DNA of 32,347 nt, from assembly GCA_031289775.1 (NCBI GenBank), contig JAITOY010000060.1, positions 1-32,347 of the forward strand, written 5' to 3'. This document shows, one piece after another, positions 22,149 through 32,347 of the stretch. Numbering within the stretch: position 1 is the first letter of the stretch; every line of letters begins with the position of its first letter. The DNA comes from Synergistaceae bacterium (GTDB lineage Bacteria > Synergistota > Synergistia > Synergistales > Synergistaceae). The position numbers were made by a program, and so were the translations under genes. The notes under the pieces were generated by a model that was given only the letters and a program-made list of their open reading frames with translations, searched no databases and was not told the DNA's origin.

Positions 22149-23455
22149 TAAAAATTCATCTCCTCGGTCCATTTGATGATGTCGCCCTCCGTCACCTTCA
22201 TGGCGACAACGGCCAGCATGTGATTATATAGGGAGCGCAGATGTTCGAGCCTGCTCGTGGTGAGGGACGTCTGCGCCTCCAGAAGATCGAGCTGCGGTGT
22301 CACTCCCTCCTGAAAGCCGATCTCGGCGAGTCTGAGCGACTCCTCGGCCAGCTCCATTGCGCTTTTTGTCGACTCGAGATGTTCGAGCGTCGTCTCGAGC
22401 TCTGTCCACGCCGTCTCCACCTCGGACCTTATGTCGAGATCCTTCTGGCGAAGCGAGATCCTGTCCTGCTCCATGACGGCTGTCGCCCGGATCACGTTTC
22501 CCCGCGTCGTGCTGCCGTCAAGTATTGGGACTGAGATGGAGAGCTCCGCCCGCCATGTGTCGTCCCCGGAGCTTCGTCCCCTGTACGGGTCGAGGTATCC
22601 TGCCGTCACGCCGAGCGACACCTTCGGCCTCGCCGCGCTGCGCTCTATCTCCACCTGATTGGCCTGATACTCGAGTTCGCTCTCGAGCACTCCCTTGTCC
22701 GCTCGGTTTGCCATCGCGAGCCCGAGCGACTCCGCCCTGTCGCCCCGCACGTCTATCACCTGCAGGTCGCCAGTGACAGGGCGGCGATCCTCGGGCGGTA
22801 TCGACATGTAGTTCATGAGCGATATGAGCGCGGACTCCGCCGCGCCCTCCGCCGCGCTCTGGTTAGCCTTGTTCGTGGCGAGGAGCTGTGACGCGCGGAT
22901 GACCTCGAGCCTGTTGGAGAGGCCTAGTTCGCTCATCTTCGTCACTTCGCGCAGGTGCAGCTCGGACGTCGCTGTCGCCGACCGCTCCGTCTCGACCCTG
23001 CGCTCCTGCAGCAGCACGTTGTAAAATCTGGCGAAAAGTTCGCCAATGGCCCTGTTCTCGGCGTCTATGAGCGAAAAATCAGCGATGGACTTCATCTCGG
23101 ACGACTGCCTGCGCAGCGCCTGGTTTTTACCGCCCGAGTAGATCGACTGCGACAGCGTCAATCGCGCGACCCTGTTGTCGTAGCGGCTCGACCCGTCAGT
23201 CGCCTGATTCTCCTTCTGGTTGTCGATATAAGCGTCGAACCCGACCTGCGGTTGAAAGACGCCGTCGGCCTGGATTTTGAACGCAAAGGCCTTCTCGGCC
23301 TCCTGCCGGAGCGAGAGGAGCGAGGAGTTATTCAAAAGAGTGAGCTCTATCGCTTCCTTGACGTCCATGGAGAGTGCCGCGTTTGATGCCGACGGCGCGA
23401 GAAGCGCGAGCCATAGTGCCATTGGCGCGATTAAAAACTGGAAATTTATACGCAT
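22148..23455 (-). CDS. TolC-family outer-membrane efflux channel
   Basis: 435 residues with a signal peptide (MRINFQFLIAPMALWLALLA, cleavage after SASNA). It has the two repeated outer-membrane-efflux domains, rich in long helices with Ala, Glu, Leu and Ser, for example LYLDQSIYSGGK-like LTLSQSIYSGGKNQALRRQS in the first half and LDIRSEVETAWTELETTLEH in the second, with VPILDGSTTRGN between. It forms a trimeric channel across the outer membrane. It begins 4 bp after the RND permease stop and overlaps the adaptor gene by one base. Confidence 0.95.
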   Translation of the reverse strand: MRINFQFLIAPMALWLALLAPSASNAALSMDVKEAIELTLLNNSSLLSLRQEAEKAFAFKIQADGVFQPQVGFDAYIDNQKENQATDGSSRYDNRVARLTLSQSIYSGGKNQALRRQSSEMKSIADFSLIDAENRAIGELFARFYNVLLQERRVETERSATATSELHLREVTKMSELGLSNRLEVIRASQLLATNKANQSAAEGAAESALISLMNYMSIPPEDRRPVTGDLQVIDVRGDRAESLGLAMANRADKGVLESELEYQANQVEIERSAARPKVSLGVTAGYLDPYRGRSSGDDTWRAELSISVPILDGSTTRGNVIRATAVMEQDRISLRQKDLDIRSEVETAWTELETTLEHLESTKSAMELAEESLRLAEIGFQEGVTPQLDLLEAQTSLTTSRLEHLRSLYNHMLAVVAMKVTEGDIIKWTEEMNF

Positions 23456-23459
23456 ATAA

Positions 23460-26400
23460 CTACTTTCCCCCCGCTGATTCGGGCATACCGCTCGGACTCC
23501 GCATGTCCGGCGATCCGCCTGACCCGCGCGACTCTATCTCCGTGAGCCTCATGTAGGCTCGCAACTTGCGCATCCTTGCGGTCACCCAGTCTTTCGCGTC
23601 GTCGAAGATGAGGTAGATCACGGGGATGACGAGCAAAGTGAGCATCGTCGACGTGAAAAGGCCTCCGATGACCGCGACAGACATCGGCTGGCGGATCTCC
23701 CCGCCTTCGCTCAGCGCGAGGGCGACCGGGAGGTTCCCTATCATAGTGGAGGCCGTGGTCATCAGGATGGCTCTCAACCTCATCGGGCCGGCTTCCACGA
23801 CCGCCTCCAGTTTTTTCATGCCGCTTGCGCGGAGCTGGTTGATGAAGTCGACGAGGAGTATGGCGTTGTTCACGACAACCCCGACTAGAAGGATTATCCC
23901 CATGAAACTCATGACGCTGAGGCGCAGGCCCGTCGCGTAGAGAAGGCCGAACGAACCGGCCGTCATGAGCGGCAGGGAGAACATGACCGTAAATGGATGG
24001 AGGAACGACTCGAACTGTACCGCCATGACGATATAGACGAGCAATATCGCGAACACGAGCGCGACAGCCATGTAGTGGAAGCTCTCCTTCATGCTCTCGG
24101 AGTCGCCGGCCGGTATCATGCTGTAAGTACCGTCCTGCGGGGCGTACTTTTTGAAAACTTCCTCCATTATCGCGATCCCGTCGCCTGGCGCTATGCCGTC
24201 GACGTTCGCGCCGATCTGGAGCGAACGCTGGCGGTTGTACCGCTTTATCACGTTTGGAGAGTTGCCTATGTAGCTCCTGACAAGCCCGTCCGCCCTGATC
24301 ACCTGTCCGCTCTCCGTCCGAACGAGCGTGTTGAACACCTTGCTCGGGTCGTCGCGCAGGTTCTCCTCTGCCCTTATCCTGATGTCGTACCTGTACCCTC
24401 CTTCGTTGAACGAACCGCTGGTCGTCCCGCCAAACCATGCGTTGAGCTCGTCGGAGAGATCCCTAATATTCACCCCGAGGTCGTCGGCCAAGGCGCGGTT
24501 CAGCTCGAGGTTTATCCTCGGTTTGTTCATCTGGAGATCCGTGGTGATGTCATCGAGCCCTCGCGAGTTTTTCGCGAGATCTTCCTTTATAAGCTCGCCT
24601 ATCTCGGCTAAGGACTCGCTTGTAGCCCCCTGAATCACGAGCGTTATGTCCGATCCGCCCCAGTTGCCCATTTTTATGTCCACATCCCGGAATGCGGAGA
24701 GCTTTTTCCTGAGCTGCCCCATTATTACAGGCGCGCTCTCTCGCTTTTTTTTGTCGATGAGCTCGACGGTGAGATTGCCCTTATAGACCTCCTCGCCGCC
24801 GCCGCTGCCGGCTACGCCGTATGTGTAGGAGACTTGCGGGTCTGCCTGGATGACGTCTATCATTTCGCCCATGACACGCTCAGTTATCTCGAGCGACGAG
24901 TCGGCCGGGAGCTCTATCTGAACCCGGAGACGTCCCTGATCGTCGTTCGGGAAAAACTCCGAGCCGAGCGACATCGCGAACCATATCCCCGCCCCGAAGA
25001 TCAGAATGGCGGCGAGCAGCACGACAGTCCTGTGCCCTACCGCGAACTCGAGTGCGCTCCTGTAGCGCTTTTCGAGCGCCGTGAATGGGGCGGCGAGAAA
25101 TCTCTGCACAGGGCCGACCCTCTCTCGCCCGAGAAGGCGCGAACAGAGAAACGGCGTCAAAGTTACGGACATGATAAGCGATATGACGATAGTGGTGGCG
25201 ACAGTTATGCCGAACGCGTTGAAAAACCTGCCCATCATGCCTCCCATAAACGCGACCGGTATGAAGACCGCCAGAGTTGTAGCGGCGCCGGCGAGCACTG
25301 CGAATGCAACCTCTGACGTGCCTTCCGACGAGGCATCGAGCGATTTTTTACCCATGGATCTGTGCCTGGTGATGTTCTCCATGACGACGCTCGTAGCGTC
25401 GACTACCATGCCGACGACGAGCGAGAGGCCCATCATCGACATGTTATTTATCGTTATGCCCATCCAATAGAGCACGGAGAGGCTCCCTAGGAGGCAGACC
25501 GGTATGGTTATGACCGCCACGATCGTCGCCCTGAGCGTGCGGAGGAAAACGAACATTATGACGGACGTAAGGCAGATCGAGAACACGATGTCCCAGAAAA
25601 CGCCATTCATGGAGCGCAGGATGAATTCGGACGTGTCCTGCACGACGATGAGCTTTGTTCCGCGTGGCGCCGTGTTGTTGAGTTCCGTGACGCGCTTGCG
25701 CACCTCTCGCGCGAGCGCGACCTCGTTCGCGCCCTTCTGTTTGCGCACCTGTACCATTATGGTCGGGTTGCCCTCGTAGAGGGATTCGCTGCGTTTGTCG
25801 GCGAAGTCGTCCTCGATGCGCGCCACGTCGTGAAGCCGTATGATGGCCCCATTCCTGTAGGCCACCGGAACGTACGACAGCTCGGCCACGGAGCGGTATT
25901 CGCCCTCCAGCCTTATGCCGTACTCCTTGGTGCCTGTCTCTATGCGCCCGGCCGGCAGCTCGACGTGCCTGTTGTACACGGCGCTTTTTATGTCCTGAGT
26001 TGTCAGTCCGTACGCTTCGAGGCTGTCCGTGTTGAGCCAGATGCGGATTTCCCTGTTGCGGAACCCGGCGAGCTGAACGCCGCCGACGCCCTTGACTGTC
26101 TGGAGGCGCTCCGTGACGATGTTGTCCACGTATCGCGTCACAGTCTTCATGTCGGTTCTGCCGTCGTTCTCGACCGCTATGTTCATTATGGGGAAGTTGG
26201 ACGGGTCGAATTTATCGACCTGCGGGTCGTCGCACTCGTCCGGCAGGAGTCCCGTCGCCATGCTGACTTTGCCGCGCACGTCGGCCGCGGCGAAATCGAC
26301 GTTCCTGTCGAGCTCGAACTCGACCACTATGACGGATCTGCCCTCGTAGCTGGAGGACGAGATATTTTTTATCCCCTCGATAGTGTTGATGCGGGCTTCG

Positions 26401-26600
26401 AGTATGTCTGTGACGTCGTTGTCGATTATGGCGGGGCTCGCTCCGTCCATCGTTGTCCGGACGACAACGATGGGGAACTCGACGTTTGGCATTCGCTCGA
26501 TGCCCATGTTCATGTATGAGTACGCGCCGAAGACGAGCAGCGCAATGGTCAGGATGAGGACTGTTACGGGGCGGCGCATGGAAATTTCAGTAATCTTCAA
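23460..26600 (-). CDS. RND-family (HAE1-type) efflux permease
   Basis: 1046-residue inner-membrane proton-driven drug or solvent pump: SMRRPVTVLILTIALLVFGA is the first membrane segment, followed by the porter domain (MPNVEFPIVVVRTTMDGASP), TM2-6, a second half from VVLLAAILIFGAGIWFA and TM8-12. The proton-relay helices differ from AcrB: VVGMVVDATSVVMENITR has one Asp (401) followed by Ala where AcrB has Asp-Asp, and VGVVVNNAILLVDF has Asn911 where AcrB has the essential Lys. The NN form is known in the SwrC-like subgroup. The start is TTG at 26600 with AAGGATGG 10 bp upstream. It is the first gene of its operon, before the channel and adaptor. Confidence 0.96.
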   Translation of the reverse strand: MKITEISMRRPVTVLILTIALLVFGAYSYMNMGIERMPNVEFPIVVVRTTMDGASPAIIDNDVTDILEARINTIEGIKNISSSSYEGRSVIVVEFELDRNVDFAAADVRGKVSMATGLLPDECDDPQVDKFDPSNFPIMNIAVENDGRTDMKTVTRYVDNIVTERLQTVKGVGGVQLAGFRNREIRIWLNTDSLEAYGLTTQDIKSAVYNRHVELPAGRIETGTKEYGIRLEGEYRSVAELSYVPVAYRNGAIIRLHDVARIEDDFADKRSESLYEGNPTIMVQVRKQKGANEVALAREVRKRVTELNNTAPRGTKLIVVQDTSEFILRSMNGVFWDIVFSICLTSVIMFVFLRTLRATIVAVITIPVCLLGSLSVLYWMGITINNMSMMGLSLVVGMVVDATSVVMENITRHRSMGKKSLDASSEGTSEVAFAVLAGAATTLAVFIPVAFMGGMMGRFFNAFGITVATTIVISLIMSVTLTPFLCSRLLGRERVGPVQRFLAAPFTALEKRYRSALEFAVGHRTVVLLAAILIFGAGIWFAMSLGSEFFPNDDQGRLRVQIELPADSSLEITERVMGEMIDVIQADPQVSYTYGVAGSGGGEEVYKGNLTVELIDKKKRESAPVIMGQLRKKLSAFRDVDIKMGNWGGSDITLVIQGATSESLAEIGELIKEDLAKNSRGLDDITTDLQMNKPRINLELNRALADDLGVNIRDLSDELNAWFGGTTSGSFNEGGYRYDIRIRAEENLRDDPSKVFNTLVRTESGQVIRADGLVRSYIGNSPNVIKRYNRQRSLQIGANVDGIAPGDGIAIMEEVFKKYAPQDGTYSMIPAGDSESMKESFHYMAVALVFAILLVYIVMAVQFESFLHPFTVMFSLPLMTAGSFGLLYATGLRLSVMSFMGIILLVGVVVNNAILLVDFINQLRASGMKKLEAVVEAGPMRLRAILMTTASTMIGNLPVALALSEGGEIRQPMSVAVIGGLFTSTMLTLLVIPVIYLIFDDAKDWVTARMRKLRAYMRLTEIESRGSGGSPDMRSPSGMPESAGGK

Positions 26601-26672
26601 TGGTATGCCATCCTTCTTAATTAAAAAATTTTATAGGCGTTCAATTTTTTCAAGTACGAAATTTCCGTTATT

Positions 26673-26700
26673 ATTTTACCCAAGTTGCTGATTTTGGCAA
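26673..26700 (-). promoter_or_regulatory. Possible promoter of the RND operon
   Basis: On the minus strand TTGCCA (26695-26700), 16 bp and TAAAAT (26673-26678). The leader to the TTG start would be about 65 nt and AT-rich. Other AT-rich boxes nearby could serve instead. Confidence 0.4.
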
Positions 26701-26829
26701 TGTTACCCGTTAGGCAAGACGAACGCCATGTGAAAATTAACAATATGTGTTGGGATAGCGGTCGTCATAAACATGATTTAGCGTTGTTTTCCCGCTTATG
26801 TTCGGCACAGAAGCGTGGCGCAGACGCGT

Positions 26830-29047
<2,218 letters not shown>

Positions 29048-29055
<8 letters not shown>

Positions 29056-30271
29056 TTTTTCTCTCTCGTTCCGGCACGCTGAACAGGCAGAACACGCCCG
29101 TCCAGTCAAGCCCTCTCGGGCGTCCCTCTACCGACGCTATCTCGACGCCGGTGTATATTCCAAGGACTGGCGCCCTGCCAGCCACGGTTTTCTGAACCAT
29201 TACGGCGTCCTCCATGTCAACGCCGCCGTATCCCGCCGCCCTGCCAGCGCAGTTTATGTAGACAGCCAAGACGGGCTTGCGGTTGCCGATGTCCGCGAAT
29301 ATGCCGTCTATCCTCGGCTGCATGTAGCCGAGATCCAGGCTCCGGTACATGATCTGGAAATCCGTGCCCGCGACCATGTCCGGCTCGAACATGACTATTC
29401 CGCCGCGCTCCCTGTCGATCCCGAGGCACAGGCGATTCGCGTAGCTGTTTTCGTCGAAATTCCCCCACTTGTCGCCCTTGTTCACCCCGAAGATCAGGAA
29501 AAATGGATAGTCCTCGGGCGATATCGCACCCCCGAGAAGTTCGTCCACGAACTCGAGTGCCGGCCTTTCATTTATCTCGAGAATGACCTGCTCGTCAGTT
29601 TTAGTGACGGTGTAGTACCTCGTGGCGGGACGGCAGCCGTGCATGATGACGCTGTCCACCCGCACGTCGCCTGAGAAGAGAAGGGCGATAGCCTGGTGCT
29701 GCGCAATTCCATCGCCGACCCACTGCATCGTCGGGGTGGCGGCGTAATCACCCTGCAATCCGGCCCCGTTAAGGTTAGGGAGCCATCCGAGGGTTTCCTC
29801 GATGCCGGCCAGAATGTAGGTCGCCATGATCAGCCGCATGTTGCCGCCAGTGCGGTCTATGGCGTCGTAGAAGAGTATCACGGGCGACTCGGGAGTCGCG
29901 CCGCTCCCGGCCAGTCTTTGTCCGAGCCTGCGCCCAACCTCCATCTCACCGTAGAGAAGTCCGCCCTCGACAAGGATGTCGGCGCGAACGTCGTCCAGCC
30001 AGAGACAGGCCATAGCGATCTGATCGCCGGCGTAGCCGAATCGGTCGTTTGTGATCGCGCCGACAGCCCCGCCCCCGAAGATGCCGACAGACGGCCCTAC
30101 GACCGACGCGACCGCGTCGCGCAGTGTACTCGCGTCGTGCCTGGATGTGGAGAAAAGCAGGACAATATCGCAGGGGTCGTCCCTGCCAGCGTCACGTAGC
30201 GCGTTCATAGCCGCGCTCGCGCCCGCCGAGGCCGTGTCAGGGTTGTCGCTGTAGCCTACGCCCGCGTGCAT
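29048..30271 (-). CDS. FIST-domain (FIST_N/FIST_C) sensory protein
   Basis: 407 residues. The N-terminal FIST_N region includes [39 protein letters not shown] and [10 protein letters not shown]; the C-terminal FIST_C region includes the ending [15 protein letters not shown] and [19 protein letters not shown], followed by [16 protein letters not shown] proteins are proposed to sense small ligands such as amino acids and feed signals to kinases or chemoreceptors. The ATG is directly preceded by a TGA in frame, so no longer start is possible; GAGG lies about 10 bp upstream. The next gene, a hybrid kinase, overlaps it by 8 bp, so both are made together. Confidence 0.92.
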
Positions 30272-30594
30272 TCAAGCGGCCTCGCTGCGGGAAATGACTT
30301 TTTCGCGGCGCCAAGCGCCAAACCTGAAGCAGCATCTCTTCCGTGATGACGTGATGGACTCGGCGGAACGTGTTGGTTTCATAATCTGTCAGTGTGATCC
30401 TTTCATGAAAATAAAAATGTCGAAACGAAATATTATAGTAATATGCGCCAAAAAACAACATGATCATTTAAAGAAGTGTTCGGAACTGACCCGAAGCTTG
30501 TCTGCGTATATCAGTCGGGGCGGGTCGCCTGCTCTGCGTTCAGTTGACTCGCCCCATCCCGAGTTTGTCCTTAAAGCCGCAAGCCAATCAGCCC
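30272..30594. other. Spacer between the FIST gene and the anion transporter
   Basis: 323 bp without a credible gene. A minus-strand TATAAT (complement of 30432-30437), with ATGTTG 18 bp further up, is the best promoter candidate for the FIST-kinase pair, giving a leader of about 155 nt. GGCGC-CAA-GCGCC (30307-30319) is a small hairpin in that leader. GCCGCAAGCCAATCAGC (30576-30592) recurs with one change at 15504-15520, again at the 3' end of a minus-strand gene. Confidence 0.45.
30576..30592. repeat. 17-bp dispersed repeat, copy B
   Basis: GCCGCAAGCCAATCAGC, in the same orientation relative to transcription as copy A, 2 bp after the stop codon of the SLC13 transporter. Confidence 0.5.
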
Positions 30595-32001
30595 TCAGAG
30601 GGGCCAGAAGATTGGTATTATCACGATGCACATGACGAAGGATATGAGTTGGAGGGGCCAGCCGATCTTCATATAGTCCACGAACGTGTACTTGCCTGGG
30701 CCGAATATGATAGTGTTCGGCGGCGTCGCTATTGGCGTAAGAAAACAGCAGGATGCCGATACGCCTATCCCCATAGCGAGAGGCATCGGGTTGATGCCCG
30801 TCTGGATTGCGAGAGGTATCGCAAGCGGGCACATGAGCGCCGCCGTCGCTGTGTTTGACATGAAGTTCGTGAGGATCGCCGTGATCGCGCAGATAACCGC
30901 CATGATGGCGAGAGGGTTGTGAACCTGGTGAACGATCGTCTCAGCGAGCAGGGAAGCCGCTCCGGAGTCCCTCATCGCCGTGCTCATGGACAACATTCCG
31001 GCAAAAAGCCAGATGGTCTGCCAGTCGACCGCGTCGAACGCCTCTTTCATCGTGAGAGTGCCTGTGCTGACTATGAGGCAGACGCCGAACATCGCGGCGA
31101 CGTGGAGCGACATGACCTCCGTCACCATGATGACCAGCACGAAAATGAAGATGCCGATCGAGAACCATATCTTCTCGGGGCGTCTCTTTGACGCCGCGGA
31201 CGCTGTCGCGGCCTCTGCCTCGGCGTCCGCTATCGACTTCCCGGCCTCCGAGCGGTGAGACGTGTCGATTAGGAAGTGCCTTCCTATGAACGAGTAGTAG
31301 AGCAGCCCCATGATGAGAAGAGGTATGCCGATCTTCGCGAACTCGAAGAACCCGAATGAGCGTATTCCAAGCTCGGCCGGGGCCGTCTCGGTCGCGGAGA
31401 CTAACATCGCGTTCACTATTCCGTTTGGCGGCGTCCCTATCAGGGTTATCGTGCCGCCGAGGGACGACGCGAAGGCCGCCGGGATGAGCAGCCTGCTCGG
31501 CGCTATCTTCGACGAGCGGCACATGGCGATGACCATAGGCATGGTCACGGCGACTGTGCCAGTGTTCGACAAAACGGAGGACATAAGGCCGATGACCACG
31601 ACGACGAGCAGCAGCAGCTTGACCTCGTTGCCCCCGGACATCCTCATCGTCCAGTCGCCTATCTTGTCAGCGAAACCCGTCTTGAATATCGACTCTCCGA
31701 CGATGAACATACCCATAAAAAGTATAACCGTGCTGTCGCCGAAATTCGAGAACGCCGGGCCGGGCTTGACTATGCCGGTCACCGCCAGAGCCACCGGGAC
31801 GAGCATGGCTGTCACTGGCAGTGGTACGATCTCCGTGAGGAACAGCGCTCCGGCTGCGAGGAGTATCCCTAGCGTCAGATAAGCTTGCGTCATGTCGCCT
31901 CCAGCCGCCACGCCTGCCGCGTCGGCCGCATACGCCACCGCCGCGAGCAGCAAAACCGCAGATAACGCCGCGCCGCAAAGCGCGAGAACCCGCCTTTTCA
32001 T
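30595..32001 (-). CDS. SLC13/DASS-family anion (dicarboxylate-type) transporter
   Basis: 468 residues with about 11-12 membrane segments. Moves di- or tricarboxylates or sulfate, usually with sodium. Two inverted repeats each carry the diagnostic SNT motif and a Pro-rich hairpin: VLSNTGTVAVTMP (SNT 145-147) with LIGTPPNGIVNAM (189-), and FMSNTATAALMCPLAIP (SNT 382-384) with PIATPPNTIIFG (425-). These form the sodium and substrate sites in this family. The extended N-terminus looks like a first membrane helix or cleavable signal. GGAAGGAGAGG lies 8 bp ahead of the ATG. Stands alone and divergent from a Cys/Met enzyme gene. Which anion is carried cannot be told. Confidence 0.92.
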   Translation of the reverse strand: MKRRVLALCGAALSAVLLLAAVAYAADAAGVAAGGDMTQAYLTLGILLAAGALFLTEIVPLPVTAMLVPVALAVTGIVKPGPAFSNFGDSTVILFMGMFIVGESIFKTGFADKIGDWTMRMSGGNEVKLLLLVVVVIGLMSSVLSNTGTVAVTMPMVIAMCRSSKIAPSRLLIPAAFASSLGGTITLIGTPPNGIVNAMLVSATETAPAELGIRSFGFFEFAKIGIPLLIMGLLYYSFIGRHFLIDTSHRSEAGKSIADAEAEAATASAASKRRPEKIWFSIGIFIFVLVIMVTEVMSLHVAAMFGVCLIVSTGTLTMKEAFDAVDWQTIWLFAGMLSMSTAMRDSGAASLLAETIVHQVHNPLAIMAVICAITAILTNFMSNTATAALMCPLAIPLAIQTGINPMPLAMGIGVSASCCFLTPIATPPNTIIFGPGKYTFVDYMKIGWPLQLISFVMCIVIIPIFWPL

Positions 32002-32040
32002 TACAAAACCTCTCCTTCCATCAATTCAGCGTACGTAAAA

Positions 32041-32069
32041 ATCATAACCGTTCCCGTTCGCGAAGTCAA
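32041..32069 (-). promoter_or_regulatory. Near-consensus promoter of the SLC13 gene
   Basis: On the minus strand TTGACT (32064-32069), a 17-bp spacer and TATGAT (32041-32046). The start of transcription would be near 32034, over CGTACGTA (32030-32037), an 8-mer that recurs at 32138-32145 just upstream of the divergent promoter. Confidence 0.65.
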
Positions 32070-32145
32070 TGAAATTAGCCCTCGAATCAGACGCATCAAG
32101 AACAATGAAAAATGAAAAATTTTAAAAACTACCGTACCGTACGTA

Positions 32146-32173
32146 TTGACCGATAGGAATTTGTGTATATAAT
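32146..32173 (+). promoter_or_regulatory. Promoter of the Cys/Met-metabolism gene
   Basis: TTGACC (32146-32151), 16 bp, TATAAT (32168-32173). The leader is only about 40 nt, too short for a SAM riboswitch or T-box. Confidence 0.7.
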
Positions 32174-32180
32174 TTATCAC

Positions 32181-32195
32181 AGATATTTCATATCT
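32181..32195 (+). promoter_or_regulatory. Operator-like palindrome at the transcription start
   Basis: AGATAT-TTC-ATATCT is a perfect 15-bp inverted repeat starting 7 bp after the -10 box, the expected position of a repressor site for this promoter. Confidence 0.5.
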
Positions 32196-32220
32196 AATTA
32201 ATAGGAAATGAGGTGTACAT

Positions 32221-32347
32221 ATGCCCGGAAATGGATATCGTTTCGACACCCGCAAAGTTCGAGCGGCGTATAACCCTGAGGAACACAACTATGCGGTCTC
32301 TGTTCCCATATATCAGACGACGTCATGGGATCTTGGAGGAACGGCGC
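32221..32347 (+). CDS. Cys/Met-metabolism PLP enzyme (O-acetylhomoserine sulfhydrylase-like), 3' partial
   Basis: Only the first 42 codons are in the window. The N-terminus reads FDTRKVRAAYNPEEHNYAVS and then VPIYQTTSWDLGGTA. The VPIYQTTSW block is typical of the gamma family of PLP enzymes (MetY, MetZ, CGS, methionine gamma-lyase). GAGGTG lies 6 bp upstream of the ATG and a strong promoter is present. O-acetylhomoserine sulfhydrylase (MetY) is the most likely product, but methionine gamma-lyase, expected in an amino-acid fermenter, is not excluded because the catalytic part lies outside. Confidence 0.8.
   Translation, partial: MPGNGYRFDTRKVRAAYNPEEHNYAVSVPIYQTTSWDLGGTA

Noticed and set aside
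23446-24438. 330-residue minus-strand frame within the RND permease
   Set aside because: Out-of-frame overlap of a fully conserved pump gene, Arg/His-rich and without motifs.
30237-30467. 76-residue minus-strand frame before the FIST gene
   Set aside because: Overlaps the FIST start, begins AT-rich and ends as a basic low-complexity tail, which suggests leader sequence read by chance.
32174-32220. SAM riboswitch or T-box for the Cys/Met enzyme
   Set aside because: Only about 40 nt separate the promoter from the ATG, too short for either.

Overview
The window comes from a diderm anaerobe of the phylum Synergistota (family Synergistaceae is most likely). The clearest marker is the tail of two large surface proteins (3-1913 and 5922-7979). 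Both end in a glycine-rich GGGCD(A/S)G motif, a hydrophobic segment and a basic end, which is the Synergistetes-specific Synerg-CTERM sorting signal. A TolC/RND/adaptor efflux set confirms two membranes. Fermentative flavoenzymes (EtfAB with a lactate-dehydrogenase-type oxidase, a rubredoxin-fused glutamate-synthase-like protein, PduL) point to an anaerobic, amino-acid- and organic-acid-using life style. The DNA is GC-rich, so long antisense ORFs are common and are ignored here.

Layout. (1) 3-1980: 3' part of a beta-helical surface protein and its terminator. (2) 2135-4013, minus: a V4R ligand-binding protein followed by a soluble HAMP-PAS-GGDEF diguanylate cyclase, a likely sensor/output pair. 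(3) 4254-5715, minus: pduL and a flavoprotein-family gene, with a duplicated palindromic element in front and a terminator overlapping the last stop codon. (4) 5922-7979, minus: second Synerg-CTERM protein. (5) 8265-9769: exported cyclophilin, a decayed mazF toxin gene and a DJ-1/PfpI protein. (6) 9977-13275, plus: etfB-etfA-FAD/lactate oxidase, in the order of the electron-bifurcating LctBCD lactate dehydrogenase. (7) 13402-16178, minus: FMN reductase, rubredoxin-GltB-like protein and an exported nitroreductase-fold protein. (8) 16270-20540, minus: thrC-thrB-lysC-asd, aspartate to threonine without homoserine dehydrogenase. (9) 20541-20966: a repeat-rich spacer with a perfect 18-bp inverted repeat, half of which recurs at 13971-13999. 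(10) 20967-26600, minus: RND permease-TolC-adaptor operon in an unusual order. (11) 26830-30271, minus: FIST sensor protein overlapping a hybrid histidine kinase. (12) 30595-32001, minus: SLC13/DASS anion transporter. (13) 32221-end, plus: start of a Cys/Met-metabolism PLP enzyme, divergent from the transporter.

Most genes are ordinary chromosomal metabolism. No phage, integrase, transposase, CRISPR array, tRNA or rRNA was seen. The parts that deserve attention are the Synerg-CTERM beta-helix proteins, the pduL/flavoprotein pair with compartment-like sequence tags but no visible shell genes, the V4R/GGDEF pair with its hairpin, and several short dispersed repeats and palindromes in the intergenic regions.
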